Assembly (NCBI RefSeq): GCF_018613875.1
Contig: NZ_JAGGPJ010000003.1
Location: 1 to 64,000 of the forward strand
Length of the DNA: 64,000 nucleotides
Reading direction: 5' to 3'
Origin: Arthrobacter sp. ISL-28
GTDB taxonomy: Bacteria > Actinomycetota > Actinomycetes > Actinomycetales > Micrococcaceae
Below are positions 1-8,489 of the stretch, in pieces. Position numbers and translations under genes: made by a program. Under the pieces are notes generated by a model, which saw only the letters and a program-made list of their open reading frames with translations, searched no databases and was not told the origin of the DNA. Position 1 is the first letter of the stretch, and every line of letters begins with the position of its first letter.

Positions 1-121
1 TGTGGACACCCCAGTACGCGCTGGCCGGGACATCCCGGTCGCCGAGCAGATCATGCTCGGAACGGACGTCCTGCTCGAAACGGACATCAGGGGCAGTGGT
101 GGTGTTCAAGGGGGTCCTCAT
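1..121 (-). CDS. aspA: Aspartate ammonia-lyase, N-terminus only (runs off the window)
   Basis: Only the first 40 codons are present; the gene continues past base 1. The residues read SEHDLLGDRDVPASAYWGVH near the end, which is the hallmark N-terminus of the aspartase/fumarase superfamily (class II fumarase and aspartase share the EHD-LLG...P..AYYG pattern). The H-D-L-L-G form favours aspartase, which deaminates L-aspartate to fumarate and ammonia in the cytoplasm. The ATG at 121 is preceded by only a weak ribosome site. A FadR-type regulator lies 270 bases upstream in the same direction and may control it. Class II fumarase is the alternative. Confidence 0.75.
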   Translation of the reverse strand, partial: MRTPLNTTTAPDVRFEQDVRSEHDLLGDRDVPASAYWGVH

Positions 122-334
122 GGCTTCGTTGACGGTTTGACGGGAAATCAGTAGTGTGCGGCGGCAGGCCTGATTGATGGCAGCCGCGTACAAGGCATGA
201 ACGTTGGTGTTCCGCAGTCCAAGGATGGTGGGCAGAGTGATGGGGCATGGTGGTGCGATAGTCCGTGGCGCGCCGAGGGCACGCCGAACCGAGGCTGCCG
301 CTGGCAGCGCGTTTGTAGCGAGGATGTTAGCTTT

Positions 335-360
335 GGCAGCCGGATATAAGCTTGGCTGCC
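335..360. promoter_or_regulatory. Inverted repeat upstream of aspA, candidate regulator operator
   Basis: A 7-base inverted repeat GGCAGCC / GGCTGCC separated by 12 bases sits between the GntR-type regulator gene and aspA. Read on the minus strand the same sequence also gives two near-identical copies of CGGCNGCCAA. Position and symmetry fit an operator for the neighbouring FadR-type regulator, but no experimentally known motif is matched. The rest of the 122-391 gap shows no gene. Confidence 0.3.
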
Positions 361-391
361 GGGATGAATCAAGGACCGGCGGGACCGCCGA

Positions 392-1099
392 TCAGTTCCC
401 GCCGTCGGGCACAAGGCTCCCCAGCGCACACTCCACACCGTGCAGGTGGCGTGTCATGGCCCGGGACGCTTCTTGGGCGGATCCGCGCTCGATGGCCACG
501 AAAATGCGGGCATGCTCGCGGTTAGATTCCTTCCGCCGATCAGCGACGAGATTCAGGGTGTTCGACTGGTCGGCCATGGCCTCGCGGATGTCCGCCAGAA
601 CCCCCACAAAGACGCCGTTGCCGCTGCACCGGGCGATAGTGGCGTGAAACTCAGTGTTAAGAAGGATCCACTGCTGGAGATCATCTTCATCAGACATGGC
701 CCCGAGAATGTCTCGAAGTGCCTCCACATCTTCAACAGTCCTGCGTTCGGCGGCAAGGGCGGCAGCCGGCACTTCGATGTGTGGCCGCGCCTCCACCAGG
801 TCACGGGCGGAGTACTTGCCGAGCTTCAGGTCCTGAACGGCCCGGTCAGCGATGACAAAGGTGCCCTTGCCGGTGTAGGTAGCTGTCAGGCCGAGCGCGT
901 TGCAGGACTTCAGTGCTTCCCGAACCATCGACCGGCTTACGCCGTATTGCTGGGCCAGCGATGCTTCCGAATCCAACCGGGCTCCGACAGGAATCTTGCC
1001 GCCTTCGATGGCACTTCGAAGAGTTGCAAACACGGCTTCGGCGGCGCCGACACGTATCACCTTATCTTGTCCGACTGTCCGGCTGTCCAACAGGTTCAT
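392..1099 (-). CDS. GntR family regulator, FadR subfamily (FCD domain)
   Basis: A 235-residue cytoplasmic transcription factor. Residues 15-82 form the winged helix (SEASLAQQYGVSRSMVREAL) and residues about 95-220 the all-helical FCD ligand-binding domain, with the three histidines usual for metal-binding FCD proteins (EFHATIA, REHARIF, TRHLHGV). The frame is open upstream to 1180, but the ATG at 1099 gives the normal family length, so it is preferred; no strong ribosome site is visible for either. FadR-type regulators usually repress nearby catabolic genes when an organic acid is absent. With aspA next door, an amino acid or dicarboxylate effector is plausible but unproven. Confidence 0.85.
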   Translation of the reverse strand: MNLLDSRTVGQDKVIRVGAAEAVFATLRSAIEGGKIPVGARLDSEASLAQQYGVSRSMVREALKSCNALGLTATYTGKGTFVIADRAVQDLKLGKYSARDLVEARPHIEVPAAALAAERRTVEDVEALRDILGAMSDEDDLQQWILLNTEFHATIARCSGNGVFVGVLADIREAMADQSNTLNLVADRRKESNREHARIFVAIERGSAQEASRAMTRHLHGVECALGSLVPDGGN

Positions 1100-1148
1100 G
1101 CAGCAAATATGGCATGCCTCACTTACGCCTGTCAACGTGTTTCCCAAG

Positions 1149-1201
1149 TAAGTAGCAGTACGCGCCGTTCCGGCCCTCAAAACGGCGCGTGCTGCTACTT
1201 A
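1149..1201. repeat. Long near-perfect hairpin in the gntR-recQ gap
   Basis: Twenty-base arms (1150-1169 and 1181-1200) pair with one mismatch around an 11-base loop, and one more pair extends the stem. Arms begin AAGTAGCAG and end CTGCTACTT. There is no T-run on either side, so it is not a classic intrinsic terminator, although it lies between recQ and the regulator gene, both on the minus strand. It could be a terminator-like mRNA structure, a large operator or a mobile-element remnant. Confidence 0.6.
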
Positions 1202-1285
1202 GAGGTTCAGCCGATAGGCGGTGGATGGTTGCGTCATCGGCCGGTGGAAGCGCGTCACTTAACGACAATGCAGGCAGCTAAGGCG

Positions 1286-1486
1286 CTACTGGCGAACTTC
1301 AATCTCGGGGTGGTGCTCCATGACCCACCTGGCCATCCGACTATTTCGAGCTGCGATGAACTCCAGCGTGGCCCCCCGTACGTCGCGTACTCATCTCTTG
1401 TGGCCGGTGTCCCGGGCCGCTCGAAGTTGTCGAACGGCAGGAAGAATAGTGTCGAAGACGCGCATGTTCGAAGTGTATGCGCACAT
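1286..1486 (-). pseudogene. Possible decayed gene of unknown family with an in-frame stop
   Basis: In the 480-base gap between the regulator and recQ, one minus-strand frame reads protein-like residues on both sides of a single TGA at 1391-1393: before it MRVFDTILPAVRQLRAARD, after it RMARWVMEHHPEIEVRQ and a TAG at 1286. The frame stays open and protein-like upstream to about 1550. I cannot name the family; the helical, charged end could be an FCD or similar fold. It may equally be chance. No ribosome site was seen. Confidence 0.25.
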
Positions 1487-1582
1487 CAAGCTATTGAGAC
1501 GGATCCACAGTTGTTTTTCGGTTACGGCCAAGGGTTCCCGGCCGCAAGCTTGAGGGGCTGCCAGGGCTGCGGGGGTCCGGCG

Positions 1583-3343
1583 TCACTTCGCCAGCGTCAG
1601 CAGCCCGCCTTCCATCACGGCCTGGCGCGACAGGGTCTTATACCCCTCCTGCTCGAACAGCACGGTGATCACGTCCTCCTCGTGCCGCATGACCAGGCCC
1701 GGCCCCCATTCCTTATGTACAACGGCGGCTTGGAGCGGGAAAGGTTCCCCGCCCGCGGCGGCCGCGGCGCCGTCGTCGTAATCCGCCTCGTACGCGGAGC
1801 CGTCGGTGCACGTATCGCAGTTGCCGCATGGCTCGGGGAGGTCCTCGCCGAAGTAGCCCAGCAGGAACTGGCGCCGGCAGCCGTCCGTCTCGGCGTAGCC
1901 GCGCATCATCTCGATGCGGGAGCGGTCCACACGCTGGCGTGCTTCAGCATGGTCGACGGCGCGCTCCACCACCCTGGGCAGGTTCGCGCCGGCTTCCAGC
2001 CGGATGCCGCGCTTGCCGGTCCTGACGGCGCGGGTTTCCTGCAGCTGGTTTACCAGCCCAGTGAGACGACGCGGGGAGAGGCCGGTCTGCTCGGCGAGGG
2101 CCTTCTGCTTCATCGGCCCGTCGGCGTCGCGCAGCACCTGAAGGATGGCCAGCAGTGATTCCTCGTCCGGGGTGTGCGTGCCGAAGAACTTGCGCAGGCC
2201 CAGGTCCTCGGGCCGGTAGTGGAGGACCGCGGCGGCGGGTTCGGCGTCACGCCCGGAGCGGCCGATCTCCTGGTAGTAGCTGTCCAGCGATTCGGGGATG
2301 TCGGCGTGGATGACGAAGCGGACGTTGGGTTTGTCGATGCCCATGCCGAAGGCAGTGGTGGCCACCACGACGTCGAGGTGGTCGTCGAGGAACTGTTCGT
2401 GGACGCGGTCCCGCTCGCTCTGCTTCCGGCCGGCGTGGTACGCCTCGGCGCGCAGCCCGCGTTCGGTGAGCTCCGCGGCGTAGGCCTCGGTGTCCTTGCG
2501 GGTCGCGGCGTACAACAGGCCGGGACCCTTGAGCCCGGCCACCTGCTCGAGCACGGCGCTGCGCTTGTCCCTGTCGTCGAAGTGGCGGACGACGTCCAGC
2601 CGGATGTTGGCCCGGTCGAAGCCGTGGACCAGCACCAGCGGGTCCTTCATGCCCAGGCGCTGCTGGATTTCGTCGCGGACCGGGGGAGAAGCGGTGGCGG
2701 TCAGGCCGACGACGGGCGGGTTGCCCAGCTGCGAGCGGACCTGGCCGAGGCGCAGGTAGTCGGGGCGGAAGTCGTGCCCCCAGGAGGAGACGCAGTGCGC
2801 CTCGTCGACGACGAACAGCGAGATGTCCAGGGCGGCGAGCCGTTCCACGGTTTCGGTCTTGGCCAGCTGCTCGGGGGCGAGGAAGACGAAGACGGCGTCG
2901 CCGCGTTCGGCCGCGTCCCAGGCGGCATTCACCTCGGCATCGCTGCGGCCGGAGTTGATGGCGACGGCGGCCTCCCCGCCGAGCGTCTCCAACAGGCCGT
3001 CCAGCTGGTCCTCCTGCAGGGCGATCAGCGGCGAAACGACGACGGCGGGACCGCGCCCTGCGCTGTTTGGCCCGCTCCGGGCCGGGCGCCCGTCCGGTGC
3101 CGGGCTGCGCTGGGTCGGGTTGCGGTGCAGCTGCAGCGCCGCGACCTGGTAGATCGCCGACTTGCCGTAGCCGGTGGGCATCACGGCGAGGACGTCCCGG
3201 CCGGCAACGAGGGCGCGCATTCCGGCGAGCTGGCCTTCGCGGAGGCGGGGGAGCCCGAAGGTGCCGGCCGCGAGCTGGCGGAGGCCGGCGTCGGGATCTG
3301 CGGCGGTGTCATTGGCGGTTGTGGGGGCGATGGCCTCGGTCAT
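1583..3343 (-). CDS. recQ: RecQ-family ATP-dependent DNA helicase
   Basis: A 586-residue 3'-5' DNA helicase for repair and recombination. Walker A is MPTGYGKS (about 55-62), the Walker B box is DEAH (180-183) inside [20 protein letters not shown], and helicase motif VI is IGRSGRD. The RecQ zinc-binding cysteines follow (CGNCDTC). There is no HRDC domain. Two oddities: a roughly 25-residue Pro/Arg/Ser insert at residues 73-98 between motif I and the next strand, and a C-terminal [12 protein letters not shown]...VLFEQEGYK segment that resembles the Tudor-like tail of UvrD/PcrA helicases. The ATG at 3343 is chosen over one nine codons upstream because ACGGAG lies just before it. Confidence 0.92.
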   Translation of the reverse strand: MTEAIAPTTANDTAADPDAGLRQLAAGTFGLPRLREGQLAGMRALVAGRDVLAVMPTGYGKSAIYQVAALQLHRNPTQRSPAPDGRPARSGPNSAGRGPAVVVSPLIALQEDQLDGLLETLGGEAAVAINSGRSDAEVNAAWDAAERGDAVFVFLAPEQLAKTETVERLAALDISLFVVDEAHCVSSWGHDFRPDYLRLGQVRSQLGNPPVVGLTATASPPVRDEIQQRLGMKDPLVLVHGFDRANIRLDVVRHFDDRDKRSAVLEQVAGLKGPGLLYAATRKDTEAYAAELTERGLRAEAYHAGRKQSERDRVHEQFLDDHLDVVVATTAFGMGIDKPNVRFVIHADIPESLDSYYQEIGRSGRDAEPAAAVLHYRPEDLGLRKFFGTHTPDEESLLAILQVLRDADGPMKQKALAEQTGLSPRRLTGLVNQLQETRAVRTGKRGIRLEAGANLPRVVERAVDHAEARQRVDRSRIEMMRGYAETDGCRRQFLLGYFGEDLPEPCGNCDTCTDGSAYEADYDDGAAAAAGGEPFPLQAAVVHKEWGPGLVMRHEEDVITVLFEQEGYKTLSRQAVMEGGLLTLAK

Positions 3344-3564
3344 GATGGCAGCTCCGTGGGTGCGGTCCAATGGCCGGGTGTCTTCAGCCGAGATGTCCAG
3401 CCTAACGCGGGTCCGACAATGAGCACACGTCCAGCGGGAGGACGACGACGGCGGGACTGCCGCCGCTGTCGTCGTGCCTGTGTTCCCGGTGGCTCAGCTC
3501 CTGCCGGGTAACCCAGTCCCTTCTCCCCATACCGCCGTGCCGGGTCAGTGGGTACGGTTGCCAC

Positions 3565-3900
3565 ATGCAGAAGATATCGATTGATGCCCTGGCCACGCAG
3601 CAACTCGAGGCCGCGGCCGGAACCAGCAACGGCCGCGCCGCCGATACAGTCTTTGGCGGACACGAGAAAGTGCTGCGCCAGACCGTCATCGCGCTCAAGG
3701 CCGGCAGGAACCTCAGCGAGCACCAGAACCCGGGGGAGGCCACGATCTTCGTCCTCCGCGGCTCGGTCTGGCTCCGGGCCGGCGGTGAGTCCTGGCAGGG
3801 AAAGTCCGGGGACCTGCTGATCATTCCGGAGGGGATGCACAGCCTGGACGCGGACGAGGATTCCGCGGTCCTGCTCACGGTCGCGAAGGTCAACCAGTAG
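3565..3900 (+). CDS. Small cupin-domain protein
   Basis: A 111-residue single-domain cupin. Residues about 40-105 carry the two cupin motifs: LSEHQNPGEATIFVLRGSV, then GDLLIIPEGMHSLDADEDS. The first motif has H and E but lacks the usual first H-x-H pair, so metal binding may be incomplete. Cupins of this size act as sensors, isomerases or stress proteins; no substrate can be assigned. It stands alone, convergent with the downstream permease gene and divergent from recQ. A GC-rich imperfect hairpin (about 3432-3478) lies in the upstream gap. Confidence 0.8.
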   Translation: MQKISIDALATQQLEAAAGTSNGRAADTVFGGHEKVLRQTVIALKAGRNLSEHQNPGEATIFVLRGSVWLRAGGESWQGKSGDLLIIPEGMHSLDADEDSAVLLTVAKVNQ

Positions 3901-3926
3901 GCCAGGCCAATAAAGGCGCCGGAGGC

Positions 3927-5345
3927 TTAGCTGCCTACGGCCGTCGTTTCACCTTCCCTCGTGCTGCCGCTGCGACGCCGCTCCGCGAGCCCGCAGGCGA
4001 CGGCGATACCCGCCGTCAGCGCGACGGTGGACAGCAGCTGGATCCTTGCTCCGGGATCGAGAAAGCCAAGGATGAAGATGGCGGCCAGAAGGGCCATCGC
4101 AACATAGGTCAGAAGCGGGAACGCCCACATCTTCAGGGGAAGTTCACGGCCCTCCCTGTCGGCCCGCCGACGCAAGACCAGCTGTGACAGAAGCACGGAC
4201 GTCCAGACCACGAGCACGGTTGAACCGACCAGGTTGAGCAGCAGCGGCAGCACCTGGCCCGGGAAGAAGAGCTCCAGCACGGTTGATCCGATCCCAAAGG
4301 CAACGGAGGCCAGCACCGCGAGGGCCGGCGCCTTTGACCGGTTGAGGCGGGTCAATACCCGGGGCGCCTCACCACGTTCCGCCAGCGAATACACCATGCG
4401 CGAAGCGCCGTAAAGGTTGGCGTTGAGTGCAGAGAGAAGGGCGATGACCGCGACCAAGGTGATGGCGGCTTCCGCACCGGGAATCCTGGCGACGCTGAGC
4501 ACCGCCGCAAACGGTGAGCTGAGCTGCTCGGAGTCCCACGAAACGACGGTGACGATCACCAGGATCGATCCGATGTAGAACACCATGATCCGCCACACAA
4601 CGGTGCGAATCGCCTTGCCAACGCTGCGTACCGGGTCCTCGGTTTCGGCGGCTGCGACGCTGACGATTTCCGTACCGCCAAAGGCGAAAACCACGACGAG
4701 CAGCGCCGAGGCGATGCCGGCCACTCCCGTGGGTGCGAATCCGCCGTTCCCAAAGAGGTTCGACAGTCCGGGGGAGGTGACGGCGGGGAGCCACCCGAAG
4801 ATGAGGGCAGCACCGATCAGGATGAAGGCGCCGATGGCGAGGACTTTGAGGATGGCGAACCAGAACTCAAATTCACCGAAATTACGCACGCCCGCCACAT
4901 TCACGGCCGTGAAGGCTGTGACAAAAACCAGCGATAAAAGCCAGACCGGAAGATCCGGCAGCAGCGTTGCCAGAAGCCCCGCCGCTCCCACGGCTTCTGC
5001 AGCTATCACCACCACCAATTGGAACCACCACAGCCAGCCCAGGGTTGAACCGGCGGTCTTGCCAAAGGCCTTCTGGGCATAAACCGAGAAGGCGCCGATA
5101 TTGGGGTTGGACGCCGCAAGCTCCCCCAGTGCGCGCATCACCAGGATCACCAAGGTCCCGGCTACCAAATAGGAAACCAGCACGGCAGGGCCTGCGGCCT
5201 TGACGCCAACACCCGAACCCAGGAACAGGCCCGCACCGATGGCGCTGCCAAGTCCCATCATGGTGAGCTGCCGGGCCTTCAAGGTTTGTCCCAGCGCCGG
5301 CCGGGTCACGGCCGGAGGAGGGACGAGGGTAGCTGCCTTGTTCAT
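3927..5345 (-). CDS. APC-family amino-acid permease (module 1)
   Basis: A 472-residue membrane protein with about 12 hydrophobic segments. The N-terminus MMGLGSAIGAGLFLGSG is the conserved first-helix substrate loop of amino acid-polyamine-organocation permeases (AAT branch, as in GabP, AroP and PheP). It imports an amino acid with protons across the cytoplasmic membrane. GAGGC precedes the ATG at 5345. It is divergent from the aminotransferase/ThDP-enzyme pair, implying one substrate for the three. It is clearly paralogous, across its whole length, to the permease at 52322-53734 (both share SVYAxKA, WGWLWW-like and NFGEFEFWFA blocks). Confidence 0.92.
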   Translation of the reverse strand: MNKAATLVPPPAVTRPALGQTLKARQLTMMGLGSAIGAGLFLGSGVGVKAAGPAVLVSYLVAGTLVILVMRALGELAASNPNIGAFSVYAQKAFGKTAGSTLGWLWWFQLVVVIAAEAVGAAGLLATLLPDLPVWLLSLVFVTAFTAVNVAGVRNFGEFEFWFAILKVLAIGAFILIGAALIFGWLPAVTSPGLSNLFGNGGFAPTGVAGIASALLVVVFAFGGTEIVSVAAAETEDPVRSVGKAIRTVVWRIMVFYIGSILVIVTVVSWDSEQLSSPFAAVLSVARIPGAEAAITLVAVIALLSALNANLYGASRMVYSLAERGEAPRVLTRLNRSKAPALAVLASVAFGIGSTVLELFFPGQVLPLLLNLVGSTVLVVWTSVLLSQLVLRRRADREGRELPLKMWAFPLLTYVAMALLAAIFILGFLDPGARIQLLSTVALTAGIAVACGLAERRRSGSTREGETTAVGS

Positions 5346-5483
5346 ATGTTGCCTCGCATCAGGGTATGCAAGCGGATGGCTCCGCTTGGAGGTCAGTAAC
5401 CGCGGCGAGCGGTCATCCTTGACCGGCTCGCGACTCCACGATGGGGAGTCCGAACGTGACGCTAGTCACTTCTGGGCAGGGAG

Positions 5484-5559
5484 TGCAAGCAAAGCCGAAA
5501 TCAATGTACAAGCTGCTATTTATTCTGGCGGGCGATGGCGGCAAACTGCACAGCTTGCA
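5484..5559. promoter_or_regulatory. Inverted-repeat pairs in the divergent permease/aminotransferase gap
   Basis: The 320-base gap holds TGCAAGC (5484-5490) facing GCTTGCA (5553-5559), and nested within it CAAGCTG (5509-5515) facing CAGCTTG (5551-5557). The arms are about 40-60 bases apart, so a looping or multi-site operator controlling both divergent units is possible. No regulator gene is adjacent to this copy of the module, unlike the copy at 50-52 kb. Confidence 0.3.
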
Positions 5560-5665
5560 CACCGCTGGGATGTGAACTTGCCTACCCCGGGCCCTGCTCT
5601 TAACGTGTGTTCGAAGCCACAGGAACGCACCAGGGCCGCTTGGCACACCAACATCTGGAGGACAC

Positions 5666-6760
5666 ATGACCATCCCGCAGCGAACCGGGTTCGAGGCGAT
5701 CCCGTCCTATAAGCAGGGAACCCTCCCCAAGCCTGTCGATGGTTTGGAACCGTTCAAGCTGTCGTCCAACGAGAACCCGTATCCTCCCTTACCCTCAGTG
5801 GCGGAGGTCGTGGCAGCCGCAGTCGGGAGTATCAATCTCTATCCCTCCATGTCCGCGGACGCCCTGACCGGCGCGCTGGCAGAACGTTGGCACGTTGCCC
5901 CCGAGAGTATTGCTCTTGGCGCGGGTTCGGTGGAGGTTGCTTCCCAGCTCATTCACGCGGCAACCAACCCGGGGGACCAGGTGATGTTTGCATGGCGCTC
6001 CTTTGAGGCCTATCCCATCCTGGCCACGGTCGCAGGAGCGGTTCCACAGCCTGTTCCCTTGACGCCGGAAGGTGGCCATGACCTACCAGCAATGGCGGCT
6101 GCTTTGACCCCGCGGACACGAGTGATATTCCTCTGCAATCCCAATAACCCCACCGGAGCGGCGCTGACTGCCTCCGCCGTCGAACAATTCCTTGCAGCAG
6201 TGCCATCCAACGTGCTGGTTGTCATTGATGAGGCGTACCTGCACTTCAATAAGCATTCCGAAACGGCCATTGGAATCGACCTTTTCCGCAGGCACTCCAA
6301 TGTTGTTGTCCTGCACACCTTTTCCAAGGCCTACGGACTGGCAGGCCTCCGCCTTGGCTACGCCATTGGTGGCCCTGAAGTGATCGCTAATCTGCGAAAG
6401 GCCGCGATTCCTTTTGCAGTCACCGCCCTGGCCCAGGCCGCCGGAATAGCCTCGCTCGACGCCGAGAAGGAACTGCAGGAACGCATCGACGTCCTGGTTG
6501 CCGAACGCCAGCGCGTCTATGCCGGACTGCTCGACGCCGGTCTGCCGGTGCTGCCGTCGCAGGCAAACTTCCTCTGGCTGGACAGCGGCGTCCAGACCGA
6601 GGCCGTCGCCAAGGTATTCGAAGCAAACGCGCTCTCCATCCGCGCCTTCCCCGGTGAAGGAATCCGCATCTCTGTCGGCACTCCGGAAAGCAACGACCGC
6701 GTTCTTGCCGCCGCCCGGCAGGCCGCCTCCCTGCTGAACTTCCCATCCCTGATCGCCTAG
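5666..6760 (+). CDS. HisC-like PLP aminotransferase (module 1)
   Basis: A 364-residue class I/II aminotransferase of the histidinol-phosphate/aromatic aminotransferase branch. Visible landmarks: SSNENPYPPLP at the substrate entry, NPNNPTG, VIDEAYLHF with the PLP-ring aspartate, and the Schiff-base lysine K221 in TFSKAYGLAGLRLGY. GGAGG precedes the ATG. The downstream ThDP enzyme starts 8 bases after the stop, so the two are co-transcribed. Being outside a his operon and next to a permease, it more likely transaminates an imported amino acid (aromatic or similar) to its 2-keto acid than makes histidine. Paralogue: 51170-52267. Confidence 0.88.
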   Translation: MTIPQRTGFEAIPSYKQGTLPKPVDGLEPFKLSSNENPYPPLPSVAEVVAAAVGSINLYPSMSADALTGALAERWHVAPESIALGAGSVEVASQLIHAATNPGDQVMFAWRSFEAYPILATVAGAVPQPVPLTPEGGHDLPAMAAALTPRTRVIFLCNPNNPTGAALTASAVEQFLAAVPSNVLVVIDEAYLHFNKHSETAIGIDLFRRHSNVVVLHTFSKAYGLAGLRLGYAIGGPEVIANLRKAAIPFAVTALAQAAGIASLDAEKELQERIDVLVAERQRVYAGLLDAGLPVLPSQANFLWLDSGVQTEAVAKVFEANALSIRAFPGEGIRISVGTPESNDRVLAAARQAASLLNFPSLIA

Positions 6761-6768
6761 GACAAAAG

Positions 6769-8415
6769 ATGACGAACAACCAGACCGTTTCCGACGTTGT
6801 TGCCGATGTGTGCGCCAGCCGTGCAGACGTGGCTTTTGGGCTGATGGGCAATGGCAACGCCTTCTTTATCAGCAACCTCACCAGCCGTGGCATGCGCTAT
6901 GTCAGCGCGCGGCACGAGGCCGGAACCATCGCGATGGCAGATGCCTATCACCGGGCGTGCGGCAAACTTGCCATTGCGACCGTCACCTATGGGGCCGGGT
7001 TCACCAATAGCCTGACTGCCCTCACCGAAGCGGCAAAGGCACGCATCCCGATGGTTGTGGTGGTGGGTGATGCCCCCACCACCGGAGCCCGGGCCTGGGA
7101 CATCGACCAGGTCATGGTGGCGCAAGGACTGGGCGTCCAGACGCTGACGGTTACCCCGGAGAGTGCCGCGCGGATCACGGAGGAAGCCTGGTCGATCGCG
7201 TTTCGGAAGCGGGTGCCGGTTCTGGTGGCGATTCCCTACGACATCTCGGCTTTGGAAGCCGGCCCGCAACAGGCACCGCAGAACCCGGAATCCATCCAGC
7301 CGCTACACCTTGATGCGCTGGCCGCACAGCGAATTGCCGGGCTGCTGATGCAGGCCCAACGGCCTTTGATCATCGCCGGACATGGTGCTGTGGTGGCTGG
7401 GGCGCGTGCTGCGCTGCTGGAACTGGGCGACAAGCTGGGAGCTCTGTTTGCCACGTCGGTGAGGGCACGACAGTTTTTTGATTCGCCATGGGACCTGGGC
7501 ATAGCCGGTGGCTTCGCCCGGCAGGAGAATGTGGACATCATGCGCAGCGCGGACACGGTGCTGGTGGTCGGGGCAAGCCTGAACACCTTCCAGACGCGCT
7601 ACGGCTCCCTGTTCTCTCCTGACACCGTGGTGATCCAGGTGGATGAACTTGAAGCACCTACCTGTGACCAGGTGACGGACTTTGTGTGGGCAGATGCGGC
7701 CGCCTTTGCGTGGTCCCTGGCCGACGCTGTCCGGCCGGCGGCGCACGGTGGATGGCGGGCGGAACGCCCCGACGTGGCAGATGGCTCGCTGCGCCTGAAC
7801 CAGTCGATAGCCGAGTTCGCCCCGGATGGCCGCCTCAACCCGCCCGCCGTGGCCCAGCTCCTGGATTCCGTCCTGCCGGCCAACCGCACCATCGTCCAGG
7901 ATGGCGGACATTTCTCCGGCTGGGTTCCGATGTACTGCCAGGCCCCCGATCCTGAGGGCCTGATGATGGTGGGAACTGCCTTCCAGACCATCGGCCTCGG
8001 CCTGCCGGCAGCGGTTGGAGCAGCCGTGGCCCGCCCCGACAGGATGACGGTCCTTATTTCCGGTGACGGCGGCGCCCTCATGGCCCTGGCGGATCTGGAG
8101 ACCGCCGTGCGGACGATCCCCAGCGGCGTCATGGTGGTCTTCAGCGATGCCGCCTACGGTGCGGAAATCCATCAATATGCGGTGCGCGGCCTGGATGACA
8201 CGGCCATGCAGATCCAGGAAGTGGATTTCAGCGCACTTGGCAGGGCAATGGGCGCCCAGGGCATCAAGATGCGTTCCCTGGCGGACATTGAAGTCCTTGA
8301 GCAATGGCTGGCCGATGGCGCCGAGGGCCTCTTCGTCCTGGATGTTGCTATTTCGCAGGCCGTCGTCGCCGCCTACATGCGCGAAAGCATGGCCGGCATA
8401 CTGGCTGCTGCCTAG
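6769..8415 (+). CDS. ThDP-dependent 2-keto-acid decarboxylase/synthase-like enzyme (module 1)
   Basis: A 548-residue enzyme with the three-domain layout of the acetolactate synthase/benzoylformate decarboxylase family: N-terminal Pyr domain with the ThDP-activating glutamate E50 (SARHEAGT), central domain, and C-terminal PP domain with SGDGGALMALADLE and the metal loop FSDAAYGAE. The usual NN/ND of the metal motif is S-D here, whereas the paralogue at 48.8-50.5 kb has N-D. The enzyme follows the aminotransferase at once, so its likely substrate is that enzyme's 2-keto acid, giving an aldehyde or a carboligation product. No aldehyde dehydrogenase is nearby. The substrate is not deducible. Confidence 0.85.
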   Translation: MTNNQTVSDVVADVCASRADVAFGLMGNGNAFFISNLTSRGMRYVSARHEAGTIAMADAYHRACGKLAIATVTYGAGFTNSLTALTEAAKARIPMVVVVGDAPTTGARAWDIDQVMVAQGLGVQTLTVTPESAARITEEAWSIAFRKRVPVLVAIPYDISALEAGPQQAPQNPESIQPLHLDALAAQRIAGLLMQAQRPLIIAGHGAVVAGARAALLELGDKLGALFATSVRARQFFDSPWDLGIAGGFARQENVDIMRSADTVLVVGASLNTFQTRYGSLFSPDTVVIQVDELEAPTCDQVTDFVWADAAAFAWSLADAVRPAAHGGWRAERPDVADGSLRLNQSIAEFAPDGRLNPPAVAQLLDSVLPANRTIVQDGGHFSGWVPMYCQAPDPEGLMMVGTAFQTIGLGLPAAVGAAVARPDRMTVLISGDGGALMALADLETAVRTIPSGVMVVFSDAAYGAEIHQYAVRGLDDTAMQIQEVDFSALGRAMGAQGIKMRSLADIEVLEQWLADGAEGLFVLDVAISQAVVAAYMRESMAGILAAA

Positions 8416-8428
8416 CAGCACCCCCACA

Positions 8429-8467
8429 GACGGCGCGGTGGCCGCCCCAAGGGGACGGCCGCCGTCG
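8429..8467. terminator. Bidirectional terminator hairpin
   Basis: GACGGCG...CGCCGTC arms enclose GGTGGCCG/CGGCCGCC and a CCCC-AA-GGGG tip. It lies in the 74-base gap between convergent genes (the ThDP enzyme and the phosphodiesterase), so it can serve both. Confidence 0.65.
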
Positions 8468-8489
8468 TACTTTACGCGTGAAGGGCGCG

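Noticed and set aside
440..2158. Long plus-strand open frame opposite the GntR regulator and recQ
   Set aside because: It is antisense to genes with clear family motifs, spans the gap between them and has no recognisable domain; long shadow frames are common at this GC content.
2174..3511. Plus-strand open frame of 445 codons
   Set aside because: Mirror of the RecQ gene; Gly/Val-rich translation without motifs.
5666..6760. Calling the aminotransferase hisC of histidine synthesis
   Set aside because: No other his gene is near, and both copies travel with a permease and a ThDP enzyme, which suggests catabolism.
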